From positions 1-33,311 of the forward strand of contig CAYJOD010000071.1 of NCBI GenBank assembly GCA_964371655.1: DNA of 33,311 nucleotides. Reading direction: 5' to 3'. The notes under the pieces are model-generated. The model did not search any database and was not told the DNA's origin. It saw only the letters and a list, made by a program, of their open reading frames with translations. The first letter of the stretch is position 1, and each line of letters opens with the position of its first letter. Of the stretch, positions 15,201 to 22,325 are shown one piece after another. This DNA comes from CAZGSN01 sp964371655 (lineage in GTDB: Bacteria; Desulfobacterota; Binatia; HRBIN30). The position numbers and the translations under genes are program-made.

Positions 15201-15852
15201 GGAAAAACTGGATCTCGGTTGCCTTGCTGCGCGCGTCGTTGGTGGCGCCGCCAATGACTGCCAAGCGCAGGTGACCACCGGGCGTGCCCCCAAAAGCTGC
15301 AACCTCGATGAAGTACGTTGCGCCGATGGCACCGGTGAAGGCCAGCGAGGATTGCCGAATGGATCCGCTGACGATGTCGTCGTTGCATCCGATCCGAGCG
15401 CCATCGGCAGCGAAGACGGCTAGGACCGTGTCGTAGTCACTGCCTTCAGTGCTGATATGAATCGATCTCGACTCGTCAACGTGTAGCTCGTACCACACGG
15501 TGGAGCCGTCGTTGCCCCCGCTACAAGGCAACGCCGGATCGCTGGCACCAGGGGTGGCGCCACCTGTATCTAGACTGCCGAAGAACGGCAGCTGGTAGAT
15601 AGGCTGTGCGTCACCGCGCTCATCATTCGCAGGAGCAGCGACCGTCTGCTGGGCTTGCGCACGATCGCTCGGGGCAACCAGATCCGTGTTGCGTTCCCCT
15701 GCCCCGTCGAATTGTTCCGTATCGACGGCTCGTTGCGCTGCTGCTTCGCGGGCAGAGAGCAGCAAGGTGAGCACTGCGATCAGAAGGATCACAACGAGCC
15801 ACATTACGCCCGAACGATGTGCAGCCGCAGGCCAGGTCGCGGTGGTTGTCAT
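12253..15852 (-). CDS. Secreted multidomain SGNH hydrolase with beta-propeller, TSP3 and EF-hand modules
   Basis: A 1199-residue exported protein. N-terminal hydrophobic segment 17-34 (signal peptide or anchor); two PPC-like beta domains (about 80-200 and 203-330, each with DTVLAVF and CNDDI); a propeller-like region (335-545) of repeats such as GDVARIGPLG and FGPDGTLYG; an SGNH/GDSL hydrolase (547-825) with GDSFSSGEG (Ser554), TIGGNDAG (641-646) and ESFHPN (His802), resembling Streptomyces SEST-type esterases; a beta domain (870-960); calcium-binding thrombospondin type 3 repeats (964-1062, DxDxDG with paired Cys); a bacterial-repeat domain (GFAFVGWSGG); and a terminal pair of EF-hand/dockerin-like loops (1148-1159, 1174-1185). 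An AAGGGGGG site precedes the ATG. The hydrolase probably deacylates extracellular esters; substrate unknown. Monocistronic. Confidence 0.85.
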   Translation of the reverse strand: MTTTATWPAAAHRSGVMWLVVILLIAVLTLLLSAREAAAQRAVDTEQFDGAGERNTDLVAPSDRAQAQQTVAAPANDERGDAQPIYQLPFFGSLDTGGATPGASDPALPCSGGNDGSTVWYELHVDESRSIHISTEGSDYDTVLAVFAADGARIGCNDDIVSGSIRQSSLAFTGAIGATYFIEVAAFGGTPGGHLRLAVIGGATNDARSKATEIQFFPYSDAIDAATATTAADDPRLSCASSSKTTVWYELTAPADGSVGAQTIGSTYDTVLAVFTGSPNYSTPVACNDDIATGNQASQLRFPVRAGEKFLIEVAAFGSSAVGRLMLSVTFSDSMGGLLLHVHDSSGMLGTINVANGDVARIGPLGATMTDIAFAPTGQLFGITGADFYQVDATTGHSVYIGPLRTTYLNALVFGPDGTLYGASREGDFYTIDVKTGRGQLIRRMEYGSAGDLAFDDRGRLFLSTSSNDLVRIDPTTGVTTLVGPMGFEDVFGLAFGSDGVMYGIAHTTLFFVNLNTGRGTALFDFAGTALGQANGGSFFAEAVALRYAALGDSFSSGEGVRPYMQGTDVHDVNQCHRSEYGYSSVLRLPGLDLARTTVACSGDTTENVRPGGQPHWSEEHQSQLDRLDADDWDLMTLTIGGNDAGAHDVIGFGSIATFCLKHLACEVETPWEDEGDSRTLEDAVRASIASAAFHARLRAVYDGMLDRAPNGALFVLGYPHVFPVDVRDCGAIGLAYSKQERMFFRRLADDLNSVIHDTTAEAGVHFVDPRSWFGGHELCAAGHNDWFGRVSVNDWAQESFHPNRVGQYNFAKVLADYIAARRGPGFQLLPNGLPVNPVPASARAAAPAGETLPIPALGDLDIGPTTGACNRGGRYAPGEVMRVRGGGFAANQSIRAVLIAGSQAVRYVLGSFMVDGSGRLDAQLAIPGDAQARLATVEVLGKGANGAALLLIGSIQIDLQTMEDADGDGVPNACDNCPSVPNTTQLDQDSDGLGDACDRCPLDPDNDLDDDGLCAEVDPCPLDPQNDRDHDGICESDDNCPLLRNPDQADSDRDGRGDACSAKRCVSIRISTTPPDSGGVSLTPPNCSSNEYEVGTTVELLATPSEGFAFVGWSGGVADSRNPIATTVGADLEVNATFAATKACVGDCNGNRAVTVDEIVLGISAPGDCRPLDGNHDGFVTVDEVVRAVKAALTGCGS

Positions 15853-16467
15853 GTAAGAAGCCCCCCTTCCGAACGGTTTGTCCAGGCACTTGCTGCTGGC
15901 CCTTTAGATCCAGACCCGCATCATGCCGCCCTCGTTCTCTGGCGATCCCATATCAGAGGTCGAAAGTCGACGCGACAACGTCGGGAATGTCTGGCCATCT
16001 TCGGACCTAAATGGCGAGCTTGGGCAGCTTGGTTGAAGATTCGCGTGAACAATCGGCCCGCGGGATTGATAGTACCCACGCATGCGCTTGCGAAGTTGGG
16101 CGGCGCGATCCCTCGTAGGCGCGCTGGTGGTGATCGCACCCACATGCATCGACGTCCAGACTTGCCCCGTGGTTGCGAAAGAAATAGAAAATCCGACAGC
16201 CGTCGACGAAGGCCGGACGTCTCAACCCTGATCTGAAAATGGATCTCGCGCAAAGACGCCAAGGAAGACAATGCAAATTCCGACCAGGCGCGCCTGTTCC
16301 CAACTTCCCTTCTACGCGCTTTCGGAAGTCCGTGAATCAACGGGCTTGTTCCCTTTGCGCCTAGGCGGCTTTGCGCGAGAAACGTCGTTCAATTCACTTG
16401 ACGGGCGCGCTCGCGCCAAGTTACGGACATACCCCACGTTTCAGCCCTCGCCGTCGGAGAATCCGCG
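15853..16467. other. Divergent intergenic region between the two secreted-protein genes
   Basis: A 615-bp gap that must contain promoters for the SGNH gene (leftward) and the Asp-box gene (rightward). No strong -35/-10 pair was identified. The right part (16216-16384) holds a palindromic element. Short open frames here encode nothing recognisable. Confidence 0.5.
16216..16384. repeat. Palindromic dispersed element, copy 1 (TCTCGCGCAAAGACGCC family)
   Basis: The left arm TCTCGCGCAAAGACGCC at about 16243 pairs with an inverted right arm ending TTTGCGCGAGA at 16380. The flanking sequence GACGTCTCAACC...GACAATGC is also shared with the copy at 27132-27273, so the two loci hold the same element, not just similar arms. 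It lies 84 bp upstream of the Asp-box gene. Confidence 0.8.
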
Positions 16468-17922
16468 ATGCGTATTGCCCGTCTCATTCCGTTCCTTTCT
16501 TGTGTGCTGATCCTCGCTCGACCGCTCGCGCTCAGCGCCGCGCCGGTGCAGATCAGCACCGACCCCTACGCGAATCCCGATAGCCAGCATCAGACGCAGG
16601 TTGAGCCCGATACCTTTGCCTACGGCACAACCGTGGTCGCGGCCTTTCAGAGCGGCCGCTTCTTCGATGGCGGCTGCTCGAACATCGGATGGGCGACCTC
16701 ACCGGACGGCGGCACTACGTGGACCAACGGGTTCCTGCCCGCACTCACCGTGAACAGCACTCCCGCCGGCGCCTTCCCACGCGTTAGCGACCCGTCGGTG
16801 GCGTATGATGCGAAGCACGACGCCTGGTTCATTGCGTCGCTGGCATTTGGCGGGAGCACTGAGGCGATCCTCGCCAGCCGGTCGACCGACGGCGGGCTCA
16901 CGTGGAACGCCCCCGTCGCCGTCTCTTCGACGGACGTCGACTCCTACGACAAGAACTGGATCGTTTGCGACAACAATGCGGCCAGCCGGTTTTACGGCAA
17001 CTGCTACGTCACCTGGGACGACACCAGTTTCGGAAACCAGATCCTGATGAGCACATCGAGCGACGGTGGCCTGACCTGGAGTCCGGGCTTCGGCCCGCGG
17101 CAAGCATTCGGCCTAGGCGGGCAACCGGTGGTTCAACCACGCGGGCAGGTCATCGTGCCGGCATCGGACGCCTTCGGGAGCACGATTATTTGGTTCCGTT
17201 CGCGCAACGGCGGTCGGCGCTGGAGCCGGGCACGCAAGCTCGCCGATGTATTGAGCGCCACACCTGCGGGCGGCCTGCGCGAGTCCAACTCGCTGCCGTC
17301 TGCCGAGGTCGACGGCGCCGGTAAGGTATACGTGGTGTGGTCGGACTGCCGCTTCCGTGCCGGCTGTTCCAGCAACGACATCGTGCTGAGCACAACGAGC
17401 ACCGGGGCTCGGTGGTCGGCGCCGGTGCGCATTCCAATCGATCCAGTGACCAGCAGCGTGGATCATTTCATCCCGGGACTGGCGGTCGACCCCACCACGT
17501 CGGGGAGCAGCGCTCGTCTCGCCTTGACGTATTACTACTACCCGAATGCCAGCTGCAGCGTCGGCACCTGCCAGTTGTACGTCGGCTTCATCGCGTCGAG
17601 CGATGGTGGTTTGACCTGGACTGCAGCACAAACGCTTGCGGGTCCGATGAGCCTCAGTTGGCTCCCGAATACCTCGCTGGGTTACATGGTCGGTGACTAC
17701 ATCTCGACGTCATTTGTCGGTCCGAATGCGGTACCGGTGTTTGCCAACGCGGGCGCGCCAAGCGGCAGCGTGCTGCAGGAGGCGACCTTTGCCGACATGC
17801 TGGGCGTTGGCAGCCGGCTCGCTTCGCCCCGCCAGCCGACCTCGGTGCGCAGCGGCGTTGATCCGCAGGTGGTCTTCGCCGCCGATCATCCGGCCCCCAC
17901 TGCTCTTCTCACCGCGCGCTGA
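16468..17922 (+). CDS. Secreted Asp-box (BNR/sialidase-like) beta-propeller protein
   Basis: A 484-residue protein with a signal peptide (residues 1 to about 24, hydrophobic LIPFLSCVLILA, probable cleavage near LSA/APVQ). Five Asp-box motifs are visible: SPDGGTTW (78-85), STDGGLTW (139-146), SSDGGLTW (197-204), a degenerate SRNGGRRW (245-252) and SSDGGLTW (377-384). They mark blades of a sialidase-like propeller. The catalytic Arg triad and FRIP motif of true sialidases are not evident, so glycosidase activity cannot be claimed. The ATG is preceded by a GGAG site about 8 bases upstream. It is divergent from the large SGNH gene, and both products are exported. Confidence 0.8.
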   Translation: MRIARLIPFLSCVLILARPLALSAAPVQISTDPYANPDSQHQTQVEPDTFAYGTTVVAAFQSGRFFDGGCSNIGWATSPDGGTTWTNGFLPALTVNSTPAGAFPRVSDPSVAYDAKHDAWFIASLAFGGSTEAILASRSTDGGLTWNAPVAVSSTDVDSYDKNWIVCDNNAASRFYGNCYVTWDDTSFGNQILMSTSSDGGLTWSPGFGPRQAFGLGGQPVVQPRGQVIVPASDAFGSTIIWFRSRNGGRRWSRARKLADVLSATPAGGLRESNSLPSAEVDGAGKVYVVWSDCRFRAGCSSNDIVLSTTSTGARWSAPVRIPIDPVTSSVDHFIPGLAVDPTTSGSSARLALTYYYYPNASCSVGTCQLYVGFIASSDGGLTWTAAQTLAGPMSLSWLPNTSLGYMVGDYISTSFVGPNAVPVFANAGAPSGSVLQEATFADMLGVGSRLASPRQPTSVRSGVDPQVVFAADHPAPTALLTAR

Positions 17923-17995
17923 ACCCTAAAACATAAGTTGGACTGCCAGGTCGCGATCAGTCCGGTACAGCGCGCCCCCTTCGACGGAGCATAGC

Positions 17996-18074
17996 GCGGG
18001 CTGACGCCCGCAACCCAAGCAGCGCCGGTGTTTGGAAGCACTCCCTCTCCCGCAATACCCGCGGGAGAGGGGAG
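17996..18074. repeat. Two short GC hairpins between the Asp-box gene and trmJ
   Basis: GCGGGC-TGAC-GCCCGC (17996-18011) is a 6-bp stem. CTCCCTCTCCCGC (18041-18053) pairs with GCGGGAGAGGGGAG (18061-18074) across a short loop. Neither is followed by a T run. The second resembles the arms of the 22064-22143 element. They may act as transcription barriers after the Asp-box gene. Confidence 0.6.
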
Positions 18075-18156
18075 CTGGCCTTGCCGCCCAACTGGAGAAT
18101 CTTCGCACGCCGACCGGCGTGTGGCTCGCGACTGCCCGCGTGCTAGGATCGCGGCG

Positions 18157-18918
18157 ATGCCGCTCAGCAACTTTCGCGTCGTGCTCCTACGCCCCAAGGG
18201 CAGCGCCAATGTCGGCAGCGTCGCGCGCGCGATGAAGAACATGGGCATCTCCGACCTCGCCTTGGTACAGCCCGCGCTCACCGATCGCTTCTGGTCCGAG
18301 GCCATGGCGGTGCACGCAGAAGATGTCTTGCGCGCGCATCGGTCCTACACGTCTCTGGCCGAGGCCACGGCGGATTGCGGCGTCGTCGTCGGCACCACGG
18401 CGCATGATGGTCCGTACCGTGCCAGCGCGCGCGCACCACGCGCCGCCGCCGTCGAGCTCGTGGCCGCGGCACAATCGAATCGCATCGCCCTCGTCTTCGG
18501 CCCCGAAGATCACGGCCTCAGCAATGAGGACCTCAAGCTCTGCCATCAATTGCTGACCATCCCCGCCGACCCCGGGTATCCTTCGTTGAACCTGGCGCAA
18601 GCGGTGATGGTGTGTTGCTACGAGCTGTATCTGGCGTCGAGCGCGCCCGCAGAAGCCGCCACCACGCTCGCGCCGGCGCAACACGCGAGCTTCGTGTTCC
18701 AGCGCCTGCAGGAGGCCCTGCTGGCGATCGGTTTCCTCAAGCCCGACAACACCGAGCACATCATGTACTCGATTCGCCGCATGCTCGGCGCTGCCCATAT
18801 GGACGATCGCGACGTCAGCATCTGGCTGGGCATTGCTCGCCAGATCGAGTGGTACACCAACCGCCCTAGCTGCGAGTCCCAAGCCCCCAGTCCCGAGTCC
18901 CGAGCCCCTAACCCCTAA
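18157..18918 (+). CDS. trmJ: TrmJ-like SPOUT RNA 2'-O-methyltransferase
   Basis: A 253-residue protein of the TrmH family, group 1. It reads FRVVLLRPKGSANVGSVARAMKNMG at the N-terminus and carries the knotted SAM-binding motifs LVFGPEDHGLSNEDL and YPSLNLAQAVMVCCYEL. TrmJ methylates the 2'-O of residue 32 in the tRNA anticodon loop using SAM. The ATG at 18157 has an AGGA site about 8 bases upstream. A C-terminal extension (about residues 165-253) includes the helical region TEHIMYSIRRMLGAAHMDDRDV. The last 15 residues, rich in Ser and Pro, are encoded by a tandem 7-mer repeat (18874-18920) and are unlikely to be part of the ancestral protein. Confidence 0.88.
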   Translation: MPLSNFRVVLLRPKGSANVGSVARAMKNMGISDLALVQPALTDRFWSEAMAVHAEDVLRAHRSYTSLAEATADCGVVVGTTAHDGPYRASARAPRAAAVELVAAAQSNRIALVFGPEDHGLSNEDLKLCHQLLTIPADPGYPSLNLAQAVMVCCYELYLASSAPAEAATTLAPAQHASFVFQRLQEALLAIGFLKPDNTEHIMYSIRRMLGAAHMDDRDVSIWLGIARQIEWYTNRPSCESQAPSPESRAPNP

Positions 18919-18920
18919 CC
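18874..18920. repeat. Tandem heptamer run (GAGTCCC family) inside the end of trmJ
   Basis: Consecutive 7-mers GAGTCCC, AAGCCCC, CAGTCCC, GAGTCCC, GAGCCCC, TAACCCC, TAACC. The TAA supplied by the sixth unit is the stop codon of trmJ. No clear inverted arm is seen, apart from a weak GGGACCTAA downstream. Confidence 0.75.
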
Positions 18921-18950
18921 TGGCAAAGCCGGGACCTAACAGGAAGAAAT

Positions 18951-19034
18951 GGAAAACAGAAAACCGAAAACCGGAGATGGAAAACCGGCAAATCGACCAG
19001 TTTCCGGTTTCCTGTTTCCAGTTTTCGATTTCCT
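18951..19034. repeat. Palindromic heptamer element (GGAAAAC family)
   Basis: Left arm 7-mers: GGAAAAC, AGAAAAC, CGAAAAC, CGGAGAT, GGAAAAC, CGGCAAA (18951-18992). Right arm 7-mers: GTTTCCG, GTTTCCT, GTTTCCA, GTTTTCG, ATTTCCT (19000-19034). The arms are almost contiguous, giving a long A/T-rich imperfect hairpin between trmJ and the small gene at 19077. Confidence 0.85.
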
Positions 19035-19076
19035 TTCCGTGCGGCTCAAGAATCTCCGGGCAAGGGACTGACACCC

Positions 19077-19289
19077 ATGGCAACCGTCATTCCCTTCGAA
19101 GATATCGTCCGTTCCCGTCACCGTCAGCGCCAACATCTGGAGATGGAGCGCTGCATCGAGATCATCGAGCTCAACGTGCGCTACACCCTCGACCAATTCG
19201 AGGCGGCGAGCGCCGCCGAGCGCCCGCTGCACGCGCGCCGACTCCGCAACTTGACGGCGCTCCTCGAATACGCGGTGGAGCACCAGTGA
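19077..19289 (+). CDS. Small conserved-looking protein coupled to rmuC
   Basis: A 70-residue protein, basic at the N-terminus and predicted helical (HRQRQHLEMERCIEIIELNVRYTLDQFEAA). No family is recognised. Its TGA stop at 19287-19289 overlaps the GTG start of rmuC (GTGA), which implies translational coupling and supports it being a real gene. No signal peptide or membrane segment. The ATG at 19077 has a weak AAGGGA about 11 bases upstream. Confidence 0.55.
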   Translation: MATVIPFEDIVRSRHRQRQHLEMERCIEIIELNVRYTLDQFEAASAAERPLHARRLRNLTALLEYAVEHQ

Positions 19290-20476
19290 CGATCTCCCCT
19301 GAATTCCTCCTCGGACTCAGCGCTGCCGTCGCACTCGCGATCCTTCTCGTCGTCGTGCTACGCGCGCAGGGAAGCCTGGCGGCCAAGATCGAGACCTTGA
19401 ACGCCGCGCAGGCAACCGACCATTCGTCGTTGCTGCTGCAGCAACAGATCGAAGGCTTGCGCGACCAGTTCGGACGCTCGCTCGACGCCAACTCGAACGC
19501 GGTCAATCAGCAGCTGGCGCAGATCGTTGCGACCGTGAACCAGCGCCTCCAGGAGAACACCACCACCTTGCAGGAAGGCCACGTCAATCTCAGCCAACGC
19601 CTCGACAGCGCCGCCGCTCTGGTTGGATCGGTGCAACGCAGCCTCGGCGGCTTGGAGGAAGCCAATCGCAAGATCTACGAGGTCGGCAAAGACATCGCCT
19701 CGCTGCAGCAAATCCTGCAGGCACCAAAGCTGCGGGGCGGGCTCGGCGAGCTCCTCCTCGAGGATCTGCTGGCGCAGATCCTGCCCCAGGAACACTTCAC
19801 CGTGCAGCACGGTTTCCAAAACGGGCAGAAGGTCGATGCCGCGATTCGGCTCGGCAACGGCATCATTCCCGTCGACGCCAAGTTCCCACTCGAAAATTTC
19901 CGGCGCCTTCTCGATGCCCAGAGCGACGAAGAACGCAGCAAGAGCCGGCGCGCCTTCGTCGTCGACGTCAAACGTCACATCGATGCGGTGGCGACCAAGT
20001 ACATCCTTCCCGACGAGGGCACCTTCGATTTCGCGCTGATGTATATCCCGGCCGAGAATGTCTACTACGAGACCGTCGTCAGCGACACGGCCACGGGCGA
20101 TGCCGACATTCAGGCCTACGCCTTGGCGCGCAAGGTCATCCCGGTCTCACCGGGTTCGTTCTACGCGTATCTGCAAGCGATCGTCATGGGACTGCGCGGC
20201 ATGCGTATCGAGGCGCGGGCTCACGACATCCTGCAGCAGCTGGGCCGGCTGCGCGGCGATTTCGATCGTTTCCGCGACGACTTTCGCCTGATCGGCAAGC
20301 ACTTGAACAACGCCGCGTCGAGCTTTTCCGCCGCCGATCGCCGCTTGGAACGCTTCGATACTCGCTTCACCAACGTCAGCGGTGATGGAGAAGAAGCGGG
20401 GCGAGCGGAGGATGTGCAGGACATTCCGGTCCTCGCCGCCGCCGCAGAAGCGAGCGCGGGAAGACGGCGGCAATGA
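19286..20476 (+). CDS. rmuC: RmuC family protein (DNA recombination)
   Basis: A 396-residue protein. An N-terminal membrane segment (FLLGLSAAVALAILLVVVL) is followed by a coiled coil (about 35-150, rich in Gln, Leu and Glu) and the conserved RmuC nuclease-like core: LRGGLGELLLEDLLAQILP, FQNGQKVDAAIRLGNGIIPVDAKFPLENF, and a later segment with FALMYIPAENVYYE and PVSPGSFYAYLQAI. In E. coli RmuC affects inversion at short inverted repeats. The start is a GTG at 19286 coupled to the upstream small gene. A role in limiting rearrangement at inverted repeats is notable given how many palindromic elements this genome carries, but that link is speculation. Confidence 0.88.
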   Translation: MTISPEFLLGLSAAVALAILLVVVLRAQGSLAAKIETLNAAQATDHSSLLLQQQIEGLRDQFGRSLDANSNAVNQQLAQIVATVNQRLQENTTTLQEGHVNLSQRLDSAAALVGSVQRSLGGLEEANRKIYEVGKDIASLQQILQAPKLRGGLGELLLEDLLAQILPQEHFTVQHGFQNGQKVDAAIRLGNGIIPVDAKFPLENFRRLLDAQSDEERSKSRRAFVVDVKRHIDAVATKYILPDEGTFDFALMYIPAENVYYETVVSDTATGDADIQAYALARKVIPVSPGSFYAYLQAIVMGLRGMRIEARAHDILQQLGRLRGDFDRFRDDFRLIGKHLNNAASSFSAADRRLERFDTRFTNVSGDGEEAGRAEDVQDIPVLAAAAEASAGRRRQ

Positions 20477-20510
20477 GCGGGAGCAAGGGCAGGTTCGCGA
20501 AAGAAAGTGA

Positions 20511-20610
20511 CCTCAGGCGCCGGAGCCGGCCTCAGACATCGGGCTTCCGACCTCAGGAAAGGGTTCCTGATCTGGGCCTGAAGCCTGGGGTCCGAGGCCC
20601 CATGTCTGGG
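20511..20610. repeat. Palindromic heptamer element (CCTCAGA family) at the start of the M48 gene
   Basis: Left units include CCTCAGG, CGCCGGA, then CCTCAGA, CATCGGG, CTTCCGA, CCTCAGG. Right units are CCTGATC, TGGGCCT, GAAGCCT, GGGGTCC, GAGGCCC, CATGTCT. The element sits between the rmuC stop and the region encoding the M48 signal sequence and contains the ATG at 20602. Confidence 0.7.
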
Positions 20611-22014
20611 CACGGACGTCCGGGCAGTCTGTCTCTCCGCCCCGCGGTTTGCACGCGCGGCGGTTCGACGCCCGCGCTCCTGCTGCTCCTTATTGTCGCT
20701 TGCGCGCACGCCGCCTTCGCCGGCTCCGTCACTGAGGAGAAGGAGCTCGGGCGCAAGTTCGAACTGCAGGCACGCGCGCGTTTACCGCTGATCACCGATA
20801 TCGAGGTGAGCAGCTACATCGACCGCATCGGCCAGAAGATCGTTGCCGCCCTCGACAACCAGCCCTTCGCCTACCAGTTTTCGGTCGTGCGCGATCCCCG
20901 CATCAATGCGTTTGCCGTGCCGGGAGGATACATTTACGTGCACGGCGGTCTCCTGACCCATGCCCGCAACGATGATGAGGTCGCCGGCGTGCTGGGCCAC
21001 GAAATCGCACACGTCAACGCCCACCACTTGGTACGGCAACAGGAAGCGACCGAGCTGATGAACTATGCGACCCTGCTCGGAGTTCTGCTCTCCGTGCTTC
21101 AACCCGCCGCCGGCGCCGGGGCCATGGCAATCAACACGGCGACGCAGTTGCAGTATCGGCGTGAGTTCGAACAAGAGGCGGATTACCTCGGCGCACGATA
21201 CATCCAGAAGGCCGGCTACGATGCGCGCGGCATGCTTGCTTTTTTCAAGGAGATGCTCGACGAGCAGCGGACGACGCCCACGGCCGTCCCCCCGTACCTG
21301 CTGTCGCACCCGCTCACCGACCAACGCCTGACCAACCTGGAAGCGGTTTTGAAGACGCACCAATGGTCGCAAGGCGCACGCGCGGCGCCGAGCCTGGAGC
21401 TCGAGCGCGTCCAGCTGCTGGTGCGAGCGCGCTCGGAACAGGCGACGGACGTTGTTACATTCTATCGCCGGCGCGTCGACGCGAATCCCGGCGATGGCCG
21501 TGCGCGCTACTTGCTCGGCACCGCGTTTCTGGAGACCGGATCGTACGAAGCCGCGCGCACGACCCTCGAAGGAGCGCGCGCCGCCGGCTTCGCGGCGGTC
21601 GATCGCGAGCTCGGACGCACCGCCTTTGCCTTGCGTGAGTTCGAACCAGCGCGCGATCTCCTACGCCGTGCTGCGAGCGCGAGCCCCAACGACGCCGTCG
21701 CCCACTTCGAGCTCGCCAAGTCTCTACAGGCTTTGGACGATACCGCCGCGGCAATGACCGAGTACGAGCGCGCTCTCCAACTCGCACCGATGCTGGAAGA
21801 AGCCCACTACAACCTCGGCCTCCTCGCCGGTCGCACCGGCAAGGAGGCCGAAGGCCTGTTCCATATCGCCACGGCTTTGCAGCTGCGTGGCGAGCATGAG
21901 AAGGCGTTGAGCCAGTTCGAGAAGGCGCAGCCGCTGCTCCCGCCCGGAAGCGCCCAAGCCGTCGCGACCCACGCCGCCATCGAGGATCTCAAGGATTACC
22001 TCGGCAAGCGCTAG
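20602..22014 (+). CDS. Exported M48 family metallopeptidase with TPR repeats (BepA-like)
   Basis: A 470-residue protein from the chosen ATG. Hydrophobic signal TPALLLLLIVACAHAAFA (23-40; IVAC resembles a lipobox, so a lipoprotein is possible). M48 catalytic domain with HEIAH (133-137) and EQEAD (190-194) as zinc ligand region, plus NAFAVPGGYIYVHGGLL ahead of it. The C-terminal half has TPR-like repeats (about 275-460: ARYLLGTAFLETGSYEAARTTLEGA, AHFELAKSLQALDDTAAAMTEYERAL, AHYNLGLLAG). This is the BepA-type layout, a periplasmic protease/chaperone for outer-membrane protein assembly. An upstream in-frame ATG at 20473 overlaps the rmuC stop, but its extra 43 residues are translated repeat DNA, so I prefer 20602; the start stays uncertain. 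Confidence 0.85.
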   Translation: MSGHGRPGSLSLRPAVCTRGGSTPALLLLLIVACAHAAFAGSVTEEKELGRKFELQARARLPLITDIEVSSYIDRIGQKIVAALDNQPFAYQFSVVRDPRINAFAVPGGYIYVHGGLLTHARNDDEVAGVLGHEIAHVNAHHLVRQQEATELMNYATLLGVLLSVLQPAAGAGAMAINTATQLQYRREFEQEADYLGARYIQKAGYDARGMLAFFKEMLDEQRTTPTAVPPYLLSHPLTDQRLTNLEAVLKTHQWSQGARAAPSLELERVQLLVRARSEQATDVVTFYRRRVDANPGDGRARYLLGTAFLETGSYEAARTTLEGARAAGFAAVDRELGRTAFALREFEPARDLLRRAASASPNDAVAHFELAKSLQALDDTAAAMTEYERALQLAPMLEEAHYNLGLLAGRTGKEAEGLFHIATALQLRGEHEKALSQFEKAQPLLPPGSAQAVATHAAIEDLKDYLGKR

Positions 22015-22063
22015 CGTGGTGATTGGTGGGTTGATGAGGCGGGGTTTTGTACCACGCCGATCG

Positions 22064-22143
22064 CCCTCACCCCGGCCCTCTCTCAGAGAGAGAGGGAGAA
22101 AGGCAATCTCCCCTCTCCCTCTGGGAGAGGGTTAGGGTGAGGG
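22064..22143. repeat. Palindromic element of the CCCTCAC/CTCTCCC family
   Basis: CCCTCAC, CCCGGCC, CTCTCTC on the left and an inverted right arm CCCTCTCCCTCTGGGAGAGGG followed by TTAGGGTGAGGG. It lies in the 311-bp gap before the thiolase gene. Repeats of this kind are common in many proteobacteria-like genomes. Confidence 0.8.
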
Positions 22144-22325
22144 TTCTTCCGCTCATCGGATCTGCATTTCTTCAGCGACCTCCGGCGGACACATCACGCC
22201 ACCCTGCGCCTGCACCCGCGTTGACTGGCATCGGGCGCCTTGTTAGCGAGCCTGGTGAACACTCAACAGGGTGGTTTCCGATCCGGCAATCCGTAATCGA
22301 CATCCAGCAATCGAAGGAGGCAACC

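Noticed and set aside
15904..16340. Short frames in the divergent gap upstream of the Asp-box gene
   Set aside because: They run through a dispersed palindromic element and match no family.
16468..17922. True exo-alpha-sialidase
   Set aside because: Asp-boxes are present, but the catalytic Arg triad and FRIP motif could not be located, so only the propeller fold is claimed.
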